This document shows positions 1-12,700 of a stretch of 64,000 nucleotides of DNA, in pieces. The translations under genes were made by a program, and so were the position numbers. Under the pieces are notes generated by a model. That model ran no database searches. It was not told where the DNA came from and was given only the letters and a program-made list of their open reading frames with translations. Source of the stretch: Apoda limacodes (taxonomy: Eukaryota; Arthropoda; Insecta; Lepidoptera; Limacodidae); contig OX291545.1 in assembly GCA_946406115.1 (NCBI GenBank), forward strand, positions 992,001 to 1,056,000, read 5' to 3'. Within the stretch, counting starts at the first letter, position 1. Each line of letters begins with the position of its first letter.

Positions 1-36
1 ACGTTGTTAGTGACCTATGTTCTATTTGTCATTCAG

Positions 37-763
37 GTCGTCCAAGGAAAAATAAAGAAGAAGAACGTTACTATTCACCGTCACCAGAAAGGCCTAAATC
101 ACCAGAATCCCGACATAAGAAAAAGAAGAAGGACAAAGAGAAGGAAAAGACAAAAGATAAAGATGAAAAGAAAGACAAAGATATTAAAACTAAAGATAAA
201 ACTTTGGCACCATCTAGTAAGTTTTACGTAGATTTCATTAAAACATGTGTGTTTGTGTTATATGCACAAGAATCGGAGTTATAAAGTATTTCTCAGTGTA
301 GTTTCACAAAAAACTTTACAATAAATTAGCCAAAAACAGAAATCACTGTAAAAATATCATAACCCTTCCTTTGCTGCGTAAAAGTCCGGTAAAAGCAGCT
401 GAATATCTATACAGAATTTTTACCATCATGTAATTTTTTTACCTTTTTGATAAGAGCCTTAAGAAAATGTGGTTCATGTGGGTTAAAAACTAAAATAAGC
501 TAGCAAATAACTTTCGCCGCCACTAGATATTTTGGTCTTTAGTTTCGGCCTAGTGATTTGATTGTTTACTTTATATTAACTTAGGAATTAAATTCCAGAC
601 GTACACAGCGTGGTCACAAATGTGCGACCGTCGGAGTCCACTGCAGTCGGCGGTCTGCTGACTGGTAGTGCTACAAAAACTACTGCGGTCGTCGATTTGA
701 CCAAAGAAGAAGAAAAAAAGAACACGGCAGATTCGCGTGAAGTGTCCTTTAATAAGCTGCAAG
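37..763 (+). CDS. row: Row-like gene, first two visible exons: AT-hook and SUMO-interacting-like motif
   Basis: Exon 37-216 opens after the acceptor attcag at 31-36 and ends before gtaagt at 217. It encodes an AT-hook core (GRPRK) and then a long Lys/Glu/Asp stretch typical of disordered nuclear linkers. Exon 599-763 continues in phase and contains VVDLTKEEE, which fits a SUMO-interacting motif (hydrophobic core followed by acids). Introns 217-598 and 764-1187 hold nothing I recognise. Confidence 0.7.
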
Positions 764-3700
764 GTAAGTTTTATATGACTAGGTAAGCTACTATGTAACT
801 GTTAAATATTTAACTGTGAAATTCCTTTATAATAAATATAGGTATGTACTCATACACTTTAGCAGCAGTTATAGTTATACCAACAAACGACTGCTTACTT
901 TCAATTTGTTTGTTAGTTTAATTTTTAGTTCATATATTATGATTCTCTACTGAACACTATGATGATTTTTTATTGTCAGGGTTCACCAATCCAAAACGTG
1001 CCAACGGAGCCCTTATTCTAAGCCTATTTTTAAAGTTAGTTCCAAAATCAATTTAAGTTTTTATAAACTGTAAATTAAAATAAGGTTAGAATCACGGAAA
1101 ATTCGTCTTTTATGAGGAAGTTTGAGTTCAGCTGTGATCAACGGTAGGCTTAGTGTTAATGTTAAACAACTGTTGATCTATTTTCAGGCAAGACATTCCC
1201 ATCACTGGTGGTGGTGGCGCGTCCTTACTTGCGGGCTAAGGATGCCCCTCCGCCCTCCGATCGCTCTGCCCTGGACAGCAAAGTCAAATCTGTCCTGATG
1301 CACACACCTATGAAATTCACTGAATGGCTCATTCAACAAGGTCTGGTCCGGTCCGAGCAGTGGTGTGCTATACACCCTGGTACTAAGCTAAAACTTGGTA
1401 TGTATGTGTAAATTTTATTTTAATTGAAATTGCATATTACTCCAAAAAAGATGTAGATAAACCTGACTCAGAATCTTTTTGCAAATCTTGTAAACATAAC
1501 CTAACTTTACTTGATGTTCACTTTTTCTGGTAATTTAATCTTAAATCATTAAAATAATAACATGATTTCATTTATTGTCACATTCTTTAACTGGTTTTCG
1601 AATCACGACACTGATTAAACCTAAAATCTACAAAATTCTAAATTTACGATGAGAAATATTGCGGGTCAAGGTTTTTGTTTACCCGAATTGCAAATAGATT
1701 CCGAGTCCGGTTTATATGTATCCGTTAACTGGTACTAATACTACAAGCTTTGCTCAGTTTGGGACTAGACGGCGCTGTTTATTTTGTCCATAATTATGAA
1801 AGTCTATTATTATAAAGTAGACTCTATGATTATGAAGAATCTACATATGTATATTCCATGACCTCTTGAACTTATGCGAAGAATTTACAATTACTTTTAA
1901 TTATAGAAACCTCTATGTATTAACTTAGTTCATATAATTTTTTCAGGAATGTATTCTGACGTGTCAAAATTCCCTTACTCTGGTGGGTATGTCTGGATAT
2001 CAGAGTGCTGCCCCACTCGATTCGTGTCTGTATTCTGTCAATCAATATTTGAAGGAGCGACATTTCCTCCTAGTGTTATACTCAAACTGATATACCATTG
2101 GGCTTGTCAAACCAATGTACAAAATGTGGTCCAATGGGTGAAAGTTGACAATTTATATGTAAAAAGCCTTTTTACTTGGTTAAGAGCCATATGTACATCA
2201 GCTTCACACCAACATATTGGCTTGATGGGAGGGTCAGGGAAGAAAGTGGAGGTTGGTGTGATATCGTTAGGTACAACCAGCCATGATGGTACACAGAGGC
2301 AGGTGAAGGTGGAAGTGTTGGGGGTGTTGGATCCAGTTGAAAAAGTTGTAAGTATCGTGGACTTAGTCATTTAAATAACCTTTTCTGTTGAATCTTTGTA
2401 TTAATTTTTTACAAAAGTCCAGTTCAAACATATAAAAAGGAGAGCCATGCATTAGAAATATCTGAAATGTATTTTTGCAGATTCGTTTGCGTGCTGTTGA
2501 ACCTCTAGCAGAATATGAAAAGAATTACAAAAAGAGGTTCCAAAAGATCCTGGAACCCCTCAACAATTGGGTTCACCCTAGCTCCATCGTCATGACTGAC
2601 CTCACAGTAGATAAAGGAACACTTATATCCATGGGCTTCAAGAACGTACATCAGTCATCTTCTCATAACGAACAGCCGGCTAGGAACAGTAATGCCAATA
2701 TCATGGAGTACTTACGACGTATTGTACCCAGAATGTTCCAGAATACGCTTTCTTTACTGTCTAGGCAGATTATACAGCAATTTTTGGATGAACTGGTTTG
2801 GAGAGAAAAGTGAGTTTTTTAAGTAGACTTGGTTTATGTTATGTTACTTGGATAAAACCTGTTTAGTTGTTCAATTATCTGTTTAGTTTTTCGTTTTTTG
2901 CATTAGCAATTTTGCATAACAAGACCCTAAGAGAATCTTTGGGCGCCTTCAAAAACATATATAAATAGGACGAACGCCGATCATCAGATCAGAGAACATT
3001 ATGAAGATGTCAACAGGGGATTTTAATGGACCAAGGGCATTATATTACTATCCATTTAGTGACATACTAATTACTGACGGATTTAATGGTTGTATTGACA
3101 TAATATTCGGATGGTGCCTCAAGCTAATTAAATGCCTCAGTGGGTAGCGATCTACCTGCTGAACCGAGGGGCGTGGGATCAATTCTCGCAAAGGACAAAC
3201 ATATATGTAATGAACATTTGTGTTTGTCTTGAGTCTAGATGTTTCCTATGTGTTATGTGTATGTATATACAATAAAGTTTAACGTTAGGTATATATAGAA
3301 AAAAAAGGAACCATGCTGAGTTTGAGACCAAAGAGCGCTGTGTGACTTATACAAAAATATTGTTATAATTATAATATTCGCTGGTTATATTTTTTTTAGA
3401 TTCGGAATATCGCCCGGACTAGCATTTGATAATATTGTTTCGCATATAGCGGAGCAAACTAAGTTGGACCTGAAGGACCCTATAACTGTGCGTCTCAACA
3501 AGATAGCAGCGAATCCCTTTAAGAATTGGAAGTATCCTTCAAAGGTTAATATCACTGATTTGTTTTTCTGACCCAATTTAGGGTTTCATACAAAAGGTAC
3601 ATAACGGGACGGGATGGACGGATACTAAGACTTCGCTGTGCGTCTGTTACCAGGTTGTATCTCATGAACCGTGATAGTTAAACAGTTGAAATTTTTACAC

Positions 3701-6700
3701 ATGATGTATTTCTGTTGCACAGATACGGATACTAAAAAAAAAATATTTAAGGGAGCTCCCATACAACAAACGTGATTTTTTTGCTCGATATTGATAACGG
3801 CAACAGGTAGACACTTGCAATATTCACAGAATATTTAGTTATGTATTTACTTTAAAAACAAATAATTAAATTAAAATAAAACAAATATTTAAGGGGGGCT
3901 CCCATACAACAAACGTTATTTTTTTTGCTGTTTTTATAGATAATGGTATGGAACCCTTCGTGCGCGAGTCCGACTCGCACTTGGCCGTTTTTTATTTTTA
4001 TTATTTAATTGGTGGACTCTAGTTAAATAGGATAGGTATAGAAGTTTGCTTGTTTGGGTTTATTGCATGAAGGGTAAGGTTTTAATGAAATATATTTTAC
4101 ATAATCCATAAAATCTTACGAGAATCGGCAGAATTATGTTGTTAGGCTGTGTCATAAGGGCGCACGGACATTATAAAACTTTGGGTTTCTATATTTTGGA
4201 TGCGAACCCTAAATATGAAGTCAAATAATACCCAATTGTTATTATGTATACATATATTAAGGATTCAAAGTTCTCGTCATCTAATAATCTACATATACTT
4301 TTCAGAAATCTCGTGATGACCCCGTGGCCGGTCCAGTTGAACCGGAAACGGGTCGTGGGAAACGTGGACGCAAGAAGAAGGAATTGTCGCCTCCGGTTGA
4401 AGAATTGCCAAAGAAGCGGAAGAAGGAAAAGACAACTTACGTGCCGGATGATGATGATGAAGAGGTAGGTGCATTTAAATTATATTGAAATAGAAATTAA
4501 TCTAGGATTCATTGTTCTACACTTTAAAAATGAAAAAAGAAAACCGTATAATGTTAGTTGATAGAGGTAGTATTAGATAGATAGTAATCCCTTCTAAAAA
4601 TTGTTTAAAAAAATATGGAACAGTGTTGTCGTTTACCCACTAATTTATAACGAAGAAAATACTAAGGAAATGCTAAAGCGTTAAATATACGTATAATTTT
4701 ACTTTAACTACAGGTACCACTAGCCAAAAGGATAACCAAAATCAAACAAGAGCGAGAAAAAATGTCAGAGCCAAAAGAGACGCCCAAGGAGAAAGAAGCC
4801 AGTGCTGGTAGAGTGGACAGTCCAACTCCCAGAAGCCGTAGGAAACAGATCAAGACCTATATTGATGATGACCTGGACGATATACCTCTGAAAGCCATCA
4901 AGAAGGAAGCCAAGCCTGAAGAGACAGTTTCGATGGAGAGGCACTACTTTGGGCAGGTTGAGGGCCCAGAAGAAAACACGCGGATGGCTATTGCTGTAGA
5001 GGTGAGTGGATTGATCCTATTCCTTTGACTTATTTAGGACTAGCTTATTCCCGCAACTACGGCTGCGTAAACTTTAAAAAAAAACAGCTTTTGACTGTTT
5101 ACTGTTTTACATACAATAACATCGGAATTGTCATACACATTTTCATCCTCTATTTTGCTGTCTAAAGAATAATTCTTCAAAAACGGTGAATCACGTGAAG
5201 CTTAATTTTTAACGTTAAAGCCAAGTTTAAGCCATTTCCATGCAAACTGCCAACCCATATTTTACCCCCTTAGGGGATTAATTTCCAAAAATTCCTTCTT
5301 AGTGCACACTTACGTCATTTAAGGGACGTTTGCGAAAAATGTCATGCTTTTAGACACAGCGGTTTCAGCTGTTCATTGATTGATTAGTCAGTCAGCCAGT
5401 CAATTTCTTCTTATATATAAATATAGCTGAACCGGCGAACGTTGTTTCTTTTTTTAAAACAACCTAATAGGGTTGTACTAATTCAGAAACCTTCCCCGGC
5501 TTGTGCATAACAACTTACCAAAATTTCATTACAATCGGTTAACCCCTATTGCGCAAGTCCGACTCGCACTTGAACCTTTTCTTTTCTCAGGAACCTTCCC
5601 CGGCGTGTGCATAACAACTTACCAAAATATCATTAATATCGGTTTACACTTATTGCGCGAGTCTGACTCGCACTTGAACATTTTTTCTTTCTCAGAAACA
5701 TTATCCGGCGTGTGCATAAATCTAAATAAAATTTCATTACAATCGGTTAACCCTTATAACGCGAGTCCGACTCACACTTGACCCTGTCTCACTCGCACTT
5801 GACCCTTTTTGTTGTTCTCAGAAACATTCCCCGGAGTCTGTATAACAATTTACCAAAATTTTATTACAATCGGTTTACCCTAATTGCATGAATCCGACTC
5901 GTACTTCACCCTTTCAGTAAAACCTTATCGGATTCCTACGTCATACAAAGAACACACCGTTCAAGTTTCAGGTCTCTACGATCAGCGGTTTAGGTTGTGC
6001 GTTGATCCGTCAGTCATTTAGGACAAGGCATTTTATATGTATATAAGATAGGTAGAAAAAGAAAACTAAGTATTATTGTACACAAAAAATCATTACCTCA
6101 AAACGCATAACTTCTTTGAGCTAAGAAACCCCTTAAATGAGGTACTAATATAGTACGGTGACATTCGAGATATTCCAATTTTGAAGAGTATTAAAGTTTA
6201 TGTTTTTGAGTAAGATCAAACTTTTTTGAATAAAATCGGATTGAGTTTTCAACAAACATGTGTCAAAATAAAATGTAATTTAAATAAAAAGTACATAGGA
6301 GTTTTGATATCAACTTCGAAGCAAATAACCGCCAAATAACTTTCTACCCCTTTTTAACCCCGTTAGGTATAAATTTCAATAAAATACGAAACAGGTCTTC
6401 CATCAATTCTGTTAAAAAAAATTATGCAAAATTTGAAGTAGATTGGACCAAGGAATCGCGTTGTCCCATAAAAACTTTGCCCCCCTTTTTCACCCCCTTA
6501 CAGGTAAAATTCCGGAAAATGCTTTCTTTTCGGATGCCTACGTCATACAAAGAACACACCCTCCAAGTTTCAAGTCTCTACGATCAGCGGTTTAGGCTGT
6601 GCGTTGATCCATCAGTCATTCAGGACAAAGCCTTTTATATGTATAGATAAAATTTAAACTTCAATATTATTACTTAAAATTTCAATATTTATAGACTTCT

Positions 6701-9700
6701 TTAATTAACTAAATTATTTTGAAGTTCCTCCTTTGTTACAAAATTCTCTGGCTTAAATAAATACAAAAAACATCAGTAAAAATCTTCATACATCATTATA
6801 GTATACGCCATCATCAGTTTACCTTATTAACATACATTATCCAATAAAATAATACAGATTGATTTTTCTTTTCCAGTGTCCGATATGCCAGTTGGAGATC
6901 AACAACAACTGTGAGCTGATGCGGCATATATTCGCTCACGTGGTGCCGCCGCCCGTCGGTGCAGCAGACTCTGTGCACCAGTGTGTCTACTGTCTCAGCA
7001 GGTTCAGCACCGACGAGGACCTGCAAGTGCACCTCAAGCACACGCACCCAGCGGACACCAAGTCTCCTGAACTGTTCACTTATGCTTGTCTCATTTGTGA
7101 AGTGAGTTTTGGAAATTATTTAAGTATAGCAATAGCGAGATATGTGATTCCGCGTACATTTCACAACCCTTTTAAATTCGATCCTGGTTCATTGTACCTC
7201 TTATTTCGTTTTGGCTAGTGATGTACGACTTATACGACAGACCTGTGTGCTTCGGCGATTGAACCATTCACTTATTGTCAACATGTGACAAAAGTAATAT
7301 CAAACGTGCGTGCAAGTTTAAATGCAATAATCTTTTACCATAATTACTTGCTTTTTTAATAAAGACTTTTACAATAGGTATTTAATATAAATAACATAGA
7401 TATTTTTTTGCCTCAGCCGTTACACGCCCACTTCAGCAGCACAGGCCTTTTCTTAACGGAGAAGGCTTAAGTCATAGTCCACCATGTTGGCCTAGTGCAA
7501 GTTGGCGGCCGTTGTCGAGCTAGTGGCCTGACTTAAAACAACTAGGCAAAAAGGTGCTACTAGGCGGTCATGCATTCAAGTAGCGATCACGGCCGACGTT
7601 CCATATCGTTTCCTATAGACGACCAGCACTGGGTCACGAGCATTTCGTATATTGTTTATATTTATAGGTTCGTTTCGCGGCTGTGTTGACCCTGGCGTCG
7701 CACATGCAGAAGGCGCACGTCCCGCTCGAGCTACCGTACGTATGCGGCGCATGTCCGTACCGCGCGTCTAGCCATCGACGCGCCGCTGACCACTTCTACT
7801 CGCGTCATGGACAAGCCGATGTTATGCAGTGTCCCTACTGTCTAAAGGTCAGTTTTTATACCACTATAGTGGTAGACAAACTTACTAATGATAAACGGTC
7901 AGTATACCCTATGGACGCTTCCAACACTAAAGGCGTTAATCGTGCGTTGCTATTAGGAAAGGTATTACTTATATCTATAATAATAGTGTTAAAGAATAAA
8001 TAAATATATAAATTAGGCACACTAGACACCTGCCTAGGGCATCACCACGGGTTGAGGAATCACTTACGATTACTTTTATTCCGATGTTGGGACTGTTACG
8101 TAGAGATAGAAGTTATACGTACTTTCTATAAATCGCATACTATTTTATATTATACCTTCTACACATTTTTCAGCTTTTGTGGACAACATAACACAGACAT
8201 ATTTCTCGCCGTTAAAAATTCATTAATAGTACATTTCATTATAAGTAAGTGAAATCTGTTTTTATGACAATTCACGATTGATGTTGGCCCGAACCGAAGG
8301 CGAAGGCTAACAACTCGGATCAAGTTGAATGACAGTCCTGCAAGTGTGTTGAACGACTGTTTAAGTTGCGAAATATTAAAATAACTAAAATTGTACACTA
8401 TTTGTAAGCAATCTGGGCTTTTCACTGCATACTAATTGATGCATAGAAACAACAAAAAGGTATTTGGTCATTGATGAGGAAGAGAGAGATCGACATTTGC
8501 GTTGCAAGCCAGTGTGTGCAAGTGAGATAACTATATATTAGTTACGTGCGTCTTTGCTTTGCTGCTGCAGTACGTTACCGCCACAGATTAGTAACTAGGT
8601 ACGTTGATATTGCACAATTGCACGCTAGATTAGAAATGAGGTATAGTGAATATTATGATACACTTGATCACACATTGTTAATGTTGTAGTTTGTTAATTC
8701 ATAATGCCTACTGTATAAAGTTCCGTTCAATTCATCGGTACCATCATACTTTAAAGAGCGTTTCCAATTTCTGGTCTTCTGCTCATCCCCCGTTTTTTTT
8801 TTGTAATTTCCTCTACCCATAGGTTGTGTGGAAGAATCGCTTATTAGCGATAAGACCGCCTACATTGTGATTTTCTTTTGTTTTCATTGTTATTTGTATA
8901 TTATTATGAGTGCAATAAAGTATATTACTACTACTACTGCTGCCACTGTGTGCACATTATGAAGTAAAAAATCATCTCAGGTGGCAGATTTGTAAGTTTA
9001 ACCGAAAGCACACAATTTTAATTTTCTGACATATAAATACTCATACGCAGGTGATTCCAGTATACCGTGAGGGCTACGAGCTGACGGCTAATGTGGTTCT
9101 GTTCATCGAACACCTAAAGCAGCACCAGGACAAGGAGCTGGAGGCGCCCTGCACCAGATGCGTGCTCAAGTTTGTGCACCTTGGTTAGTATACGCTATTA
9201 TACCAAACTATATACTATTATACAAATCTCACTGCAGGTTGAACTATAAATTAAGTTTTCCATGGCGATTTACTCATCAAGCACACGCTCTCGAAAATGA
9301 ACCACGTGGCAGCAATGATATATGATACTAACTGGCCCGGCAAACGTTTCTTTTTTTAAAACAACTGCCGCACCAACCTACTGTGAAAGGGTTGTACTAA
9401 TTCAGAAACCTGCCTCGGCGTTTGCATAACAACTTACCAAAATTTCATTACAATCGTTCACCCTTATGGCGCGAGTCCGCCTCGCACTTGAACCTTTTTT
9501 TTTCAGAAACCTTTCCTGGCGTGTGCATAACAACTTACCATAATTTCATTAAAATCGGTTTACCCTTATTGCGCGGGGCCGCCTCGCACTTGACCCTGTC
9601 TGAGTCGCACTTGACCCTTTTATTCTTTCTCAGAAACCTTCCCCGGCGTGTGCATAACAACTTTCCATAATTTCATTAAAATCGGTTTACCCTTATTGCG

Positions 9701-12700
9701 CGAGGCCGCCTTGCACTTGACCCTGTCTGAGTCGCACTTGACCTTTTTTTCTTTCTCAGAAACCTTCCTCGGCGTGAGCGTAACAACTTACCATAATTTC
9801 ATTAAAATCAGTTTACCCTTATTGTGCGAGGCCGCCTCGCACTTGACCCTGTCTGAGTTGCACTTGACCTTTTTTTCTTTCTCAGAAACCTTCCTCGGCG
9901 TATGCATAACAACTTACCAAAATTCCATTACAATCCCTTATTGCGCGAGTCCGACTCGCACTTGACCCTTTCGGAAGATTCTAATCGGATGCCTACGTCA
10001 TACAAAGAACACACCCTACGATCAGCGGTTTAGGCTGTGCGTTGATCCGTCAGTCAGTCATTCAGGACAAAGGATTTTATATGTATGGATTAGCGCAGAA
10101 GATGCGATTTGCTGTAAATACTTATATATTAAACTGTTATAAATTTGTGATTACTGTGACTTTGAAAATGATACATATTTACTTTTATTTTTCTTTTATA
10201 TTTTATTTATTTTTATTTATTTATTTATTATCAGAAACAAACGGTCGTACATATTATAATTACAAAATTACATTGACCACAAAATGGACCTATAGTTTCC
10301 TTAATTTTATCTTAGAAAACATTAATCTTATATATTACATAAAATACATACAAATATACTTAACATGTTTTTTTTTCAAGAGAAGAACAAATCATAGTGC
10401 GTTGCTGGTGGGTTTATAGATAACCACTTATAATCTACAGTGTGTCCAATACACTTAATATTTTATCCAACATATAATTTCTTTAGTTCAGATACTGTGC
10501 AACAAAAAATGGCTATTTTTTCTAAATTGTCTTTTTCATTAAAAAGTTTACAGGCACCCTTTATGAACATTTTGGGAATAGCAAGTCCTGCTGTTAGGTA
10601 TATGAAATAATTTTGTTTTGCGACATTGACGCTCAACTACTCGAGGCACTTTGAGGGAAATATTGTGTAACAGTGAAGGGGCATCAAAAAGGTTATGTAT
10701 AACTAGTGAGTCCTCGTAATTGGAATAAAGGTGGCCAGTTCTATAATCGAGTGTTTTCATAAATCTTTTTTGGACTTTTTCGATACGATCGATGTGTACT
10801 TTGTAGTTGGGTTTCCAAACAGCACAGGCCAATTCAAAACGACTAAGAACGAAACTGTTATATAATATTTTATAGGTTAAGGGATTTTTAAAGGGCTTCC
10901 CAACACGAAGTATAAAACCTAATTGTTTGTATGATTTCTCCAGCATGTAGTCAATATGAGGAACAAATGTTAACTTAGAGTCTAATATAACGCCGAGGTC
11001 GCGAATTTGTGTTACTCTCTCCAGACATACACCACCTAATTTATAGTTATAATGAAGAATATTGTGTTTTTTAGAAAAGCTTATTGCATATCATTTATTA
11101 AAGTTTAATAATAAGTTATTATTCTTGCAATAATTTTCTAAATTGTGAAGGTCTGTCTGTAATAATTCACAATCTCTGCTGTTACGTATAATTCTATAAA
11201 TCTTGGTGTCATCTGCATAAAGTAGAGACTTAGAGTGTATGATAGCTTTGTTTATATCATTTATGTACAAAGTAAACAGCAAAGGGCCTAAATGGGATCC
11301 TTGGGGGACTCCTGAACTAACGTGTTTGGTTTGTGATATAAATCCGGAAAGAACAACACATTGATTTCTTTTTTCAACATACGATTTTATCCAACGGAAA
11401 AGATCGCCATGTATACCGAGCCAAAGCCAAAGCTTGATTAGTAAGGTTTTATGACAAATTTTATCAAAAGCCTTGGCGAAATCGGTATACACGGCATCCA
11501 CGCTGTATCCCTCATCCATCGCTTTAATAATGTCAGTAGTAAAAACTAATAAATTACTATCAACTGAGCGTCCCCTATAAAATCCGTGTTGATTCGGAAT
11601 AATATGACGATGAACTGCACCAAAAAGCTGGTCCGTAACGATACTTTCCAATATCTTACCAAACTGACAAAGTTTAGATATTGGCCGATATTTTTCAATA
11701 TCGCTACTCACCAAACCCTTCGGTACAGGAGTGATCCATGCTTGTTTCCAAATAAGAGGAAAGTGTCCCTCTTTTACCGATTTACTGAAGAGTATTGTAA
11801 TGGGCAAGGTCATTGATGACGCACATTTTTTTATCAGTAGTGGATGTACTCCGTCTGGCCCAGCCCCTTTGCTTGTATTTCAAGAATCTAAATATTTATG
11901 AACTATATTTTCATGAATTTCAATTGAATTTAAGTATACTAGAGCATCAAAAGAAGGTACTAGGTTTCAGCATCAAAAGAGTTACGAGTAGATTTCTCGA
12001 AAACGGAGTGAAAATACGAATTAAATAGTTCGCAGATTTTCTTTCCATCACTGGCAGTTTTATACTTATAGTGCATTACTTCTGGCAAACCATTATTGTA
12101 ACGTAATGATTTGATATAAGACCAAAAGAATTTTGAATTATTTTTAATTTTTAGCTCTGAGAAGTGTATAAAACTGTTATAGCACTCGAATCTCATTTTT
12201 TCAGATCTTTTACGTAAAATCTTGAAACTTTCGTAATCAAGGGGATTTCTGTAGCGTTTCCATAGTGAGTGATATTTACGTTTTTCGTTTAAAACTTTTC
12301 TTAAAGACTTGCTGTACCAAGCCGGTATCTTACTAGAGGAATATGACTTACGGTAGGGGTGTACATGTAATTTAATTAATTTATTTAAAAATTCATAGAA
12401 TTTATTTACACTATCTTCCGTATTCAAGTTAAAAAAGAAATCTTCCCAATTTACTTTGAACAATTCATTGTTGATTTTTTCAAAATTCGCTTAATGAAAA
12501 TTATAAATGAGGCTCGGAGATGGTTTAAGAGTAGGTAAATGTTCTAGTTTAAAATCGACTATAAGAGATTTATGATGAGAATCTTCATTTACAAGCGGGT
12601 CATTACAAGCAATAACTATGCTAGAAAAATTGCATAAAATTAAGTCAAGTATACAACTGTTTACGTTACTTACACAATTGTATTGTTTTAATTCACAAAA

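Noticed and set aside
2107..2370. Minus-strand open frame opposite the Row-like exon 4
   Set aside because: Shadow of a well-supported exon with matching splice phases.
9422..9965. Long open frames MHNNLPKFHYNR / MCITTFHNF
   Set aside because: They come from the tandem repeat units; similar frames at 5503-5781 arise from the same repeats.
9405..9970. Regularly spaced direct repeats that could look like a CRISPR array
   Set aside because: Units are 100-128 bp with no short conserved repeat/unique spacer pattern, the host is eukaryotic, and the units are parts of a dispersed transposon-like repeat.
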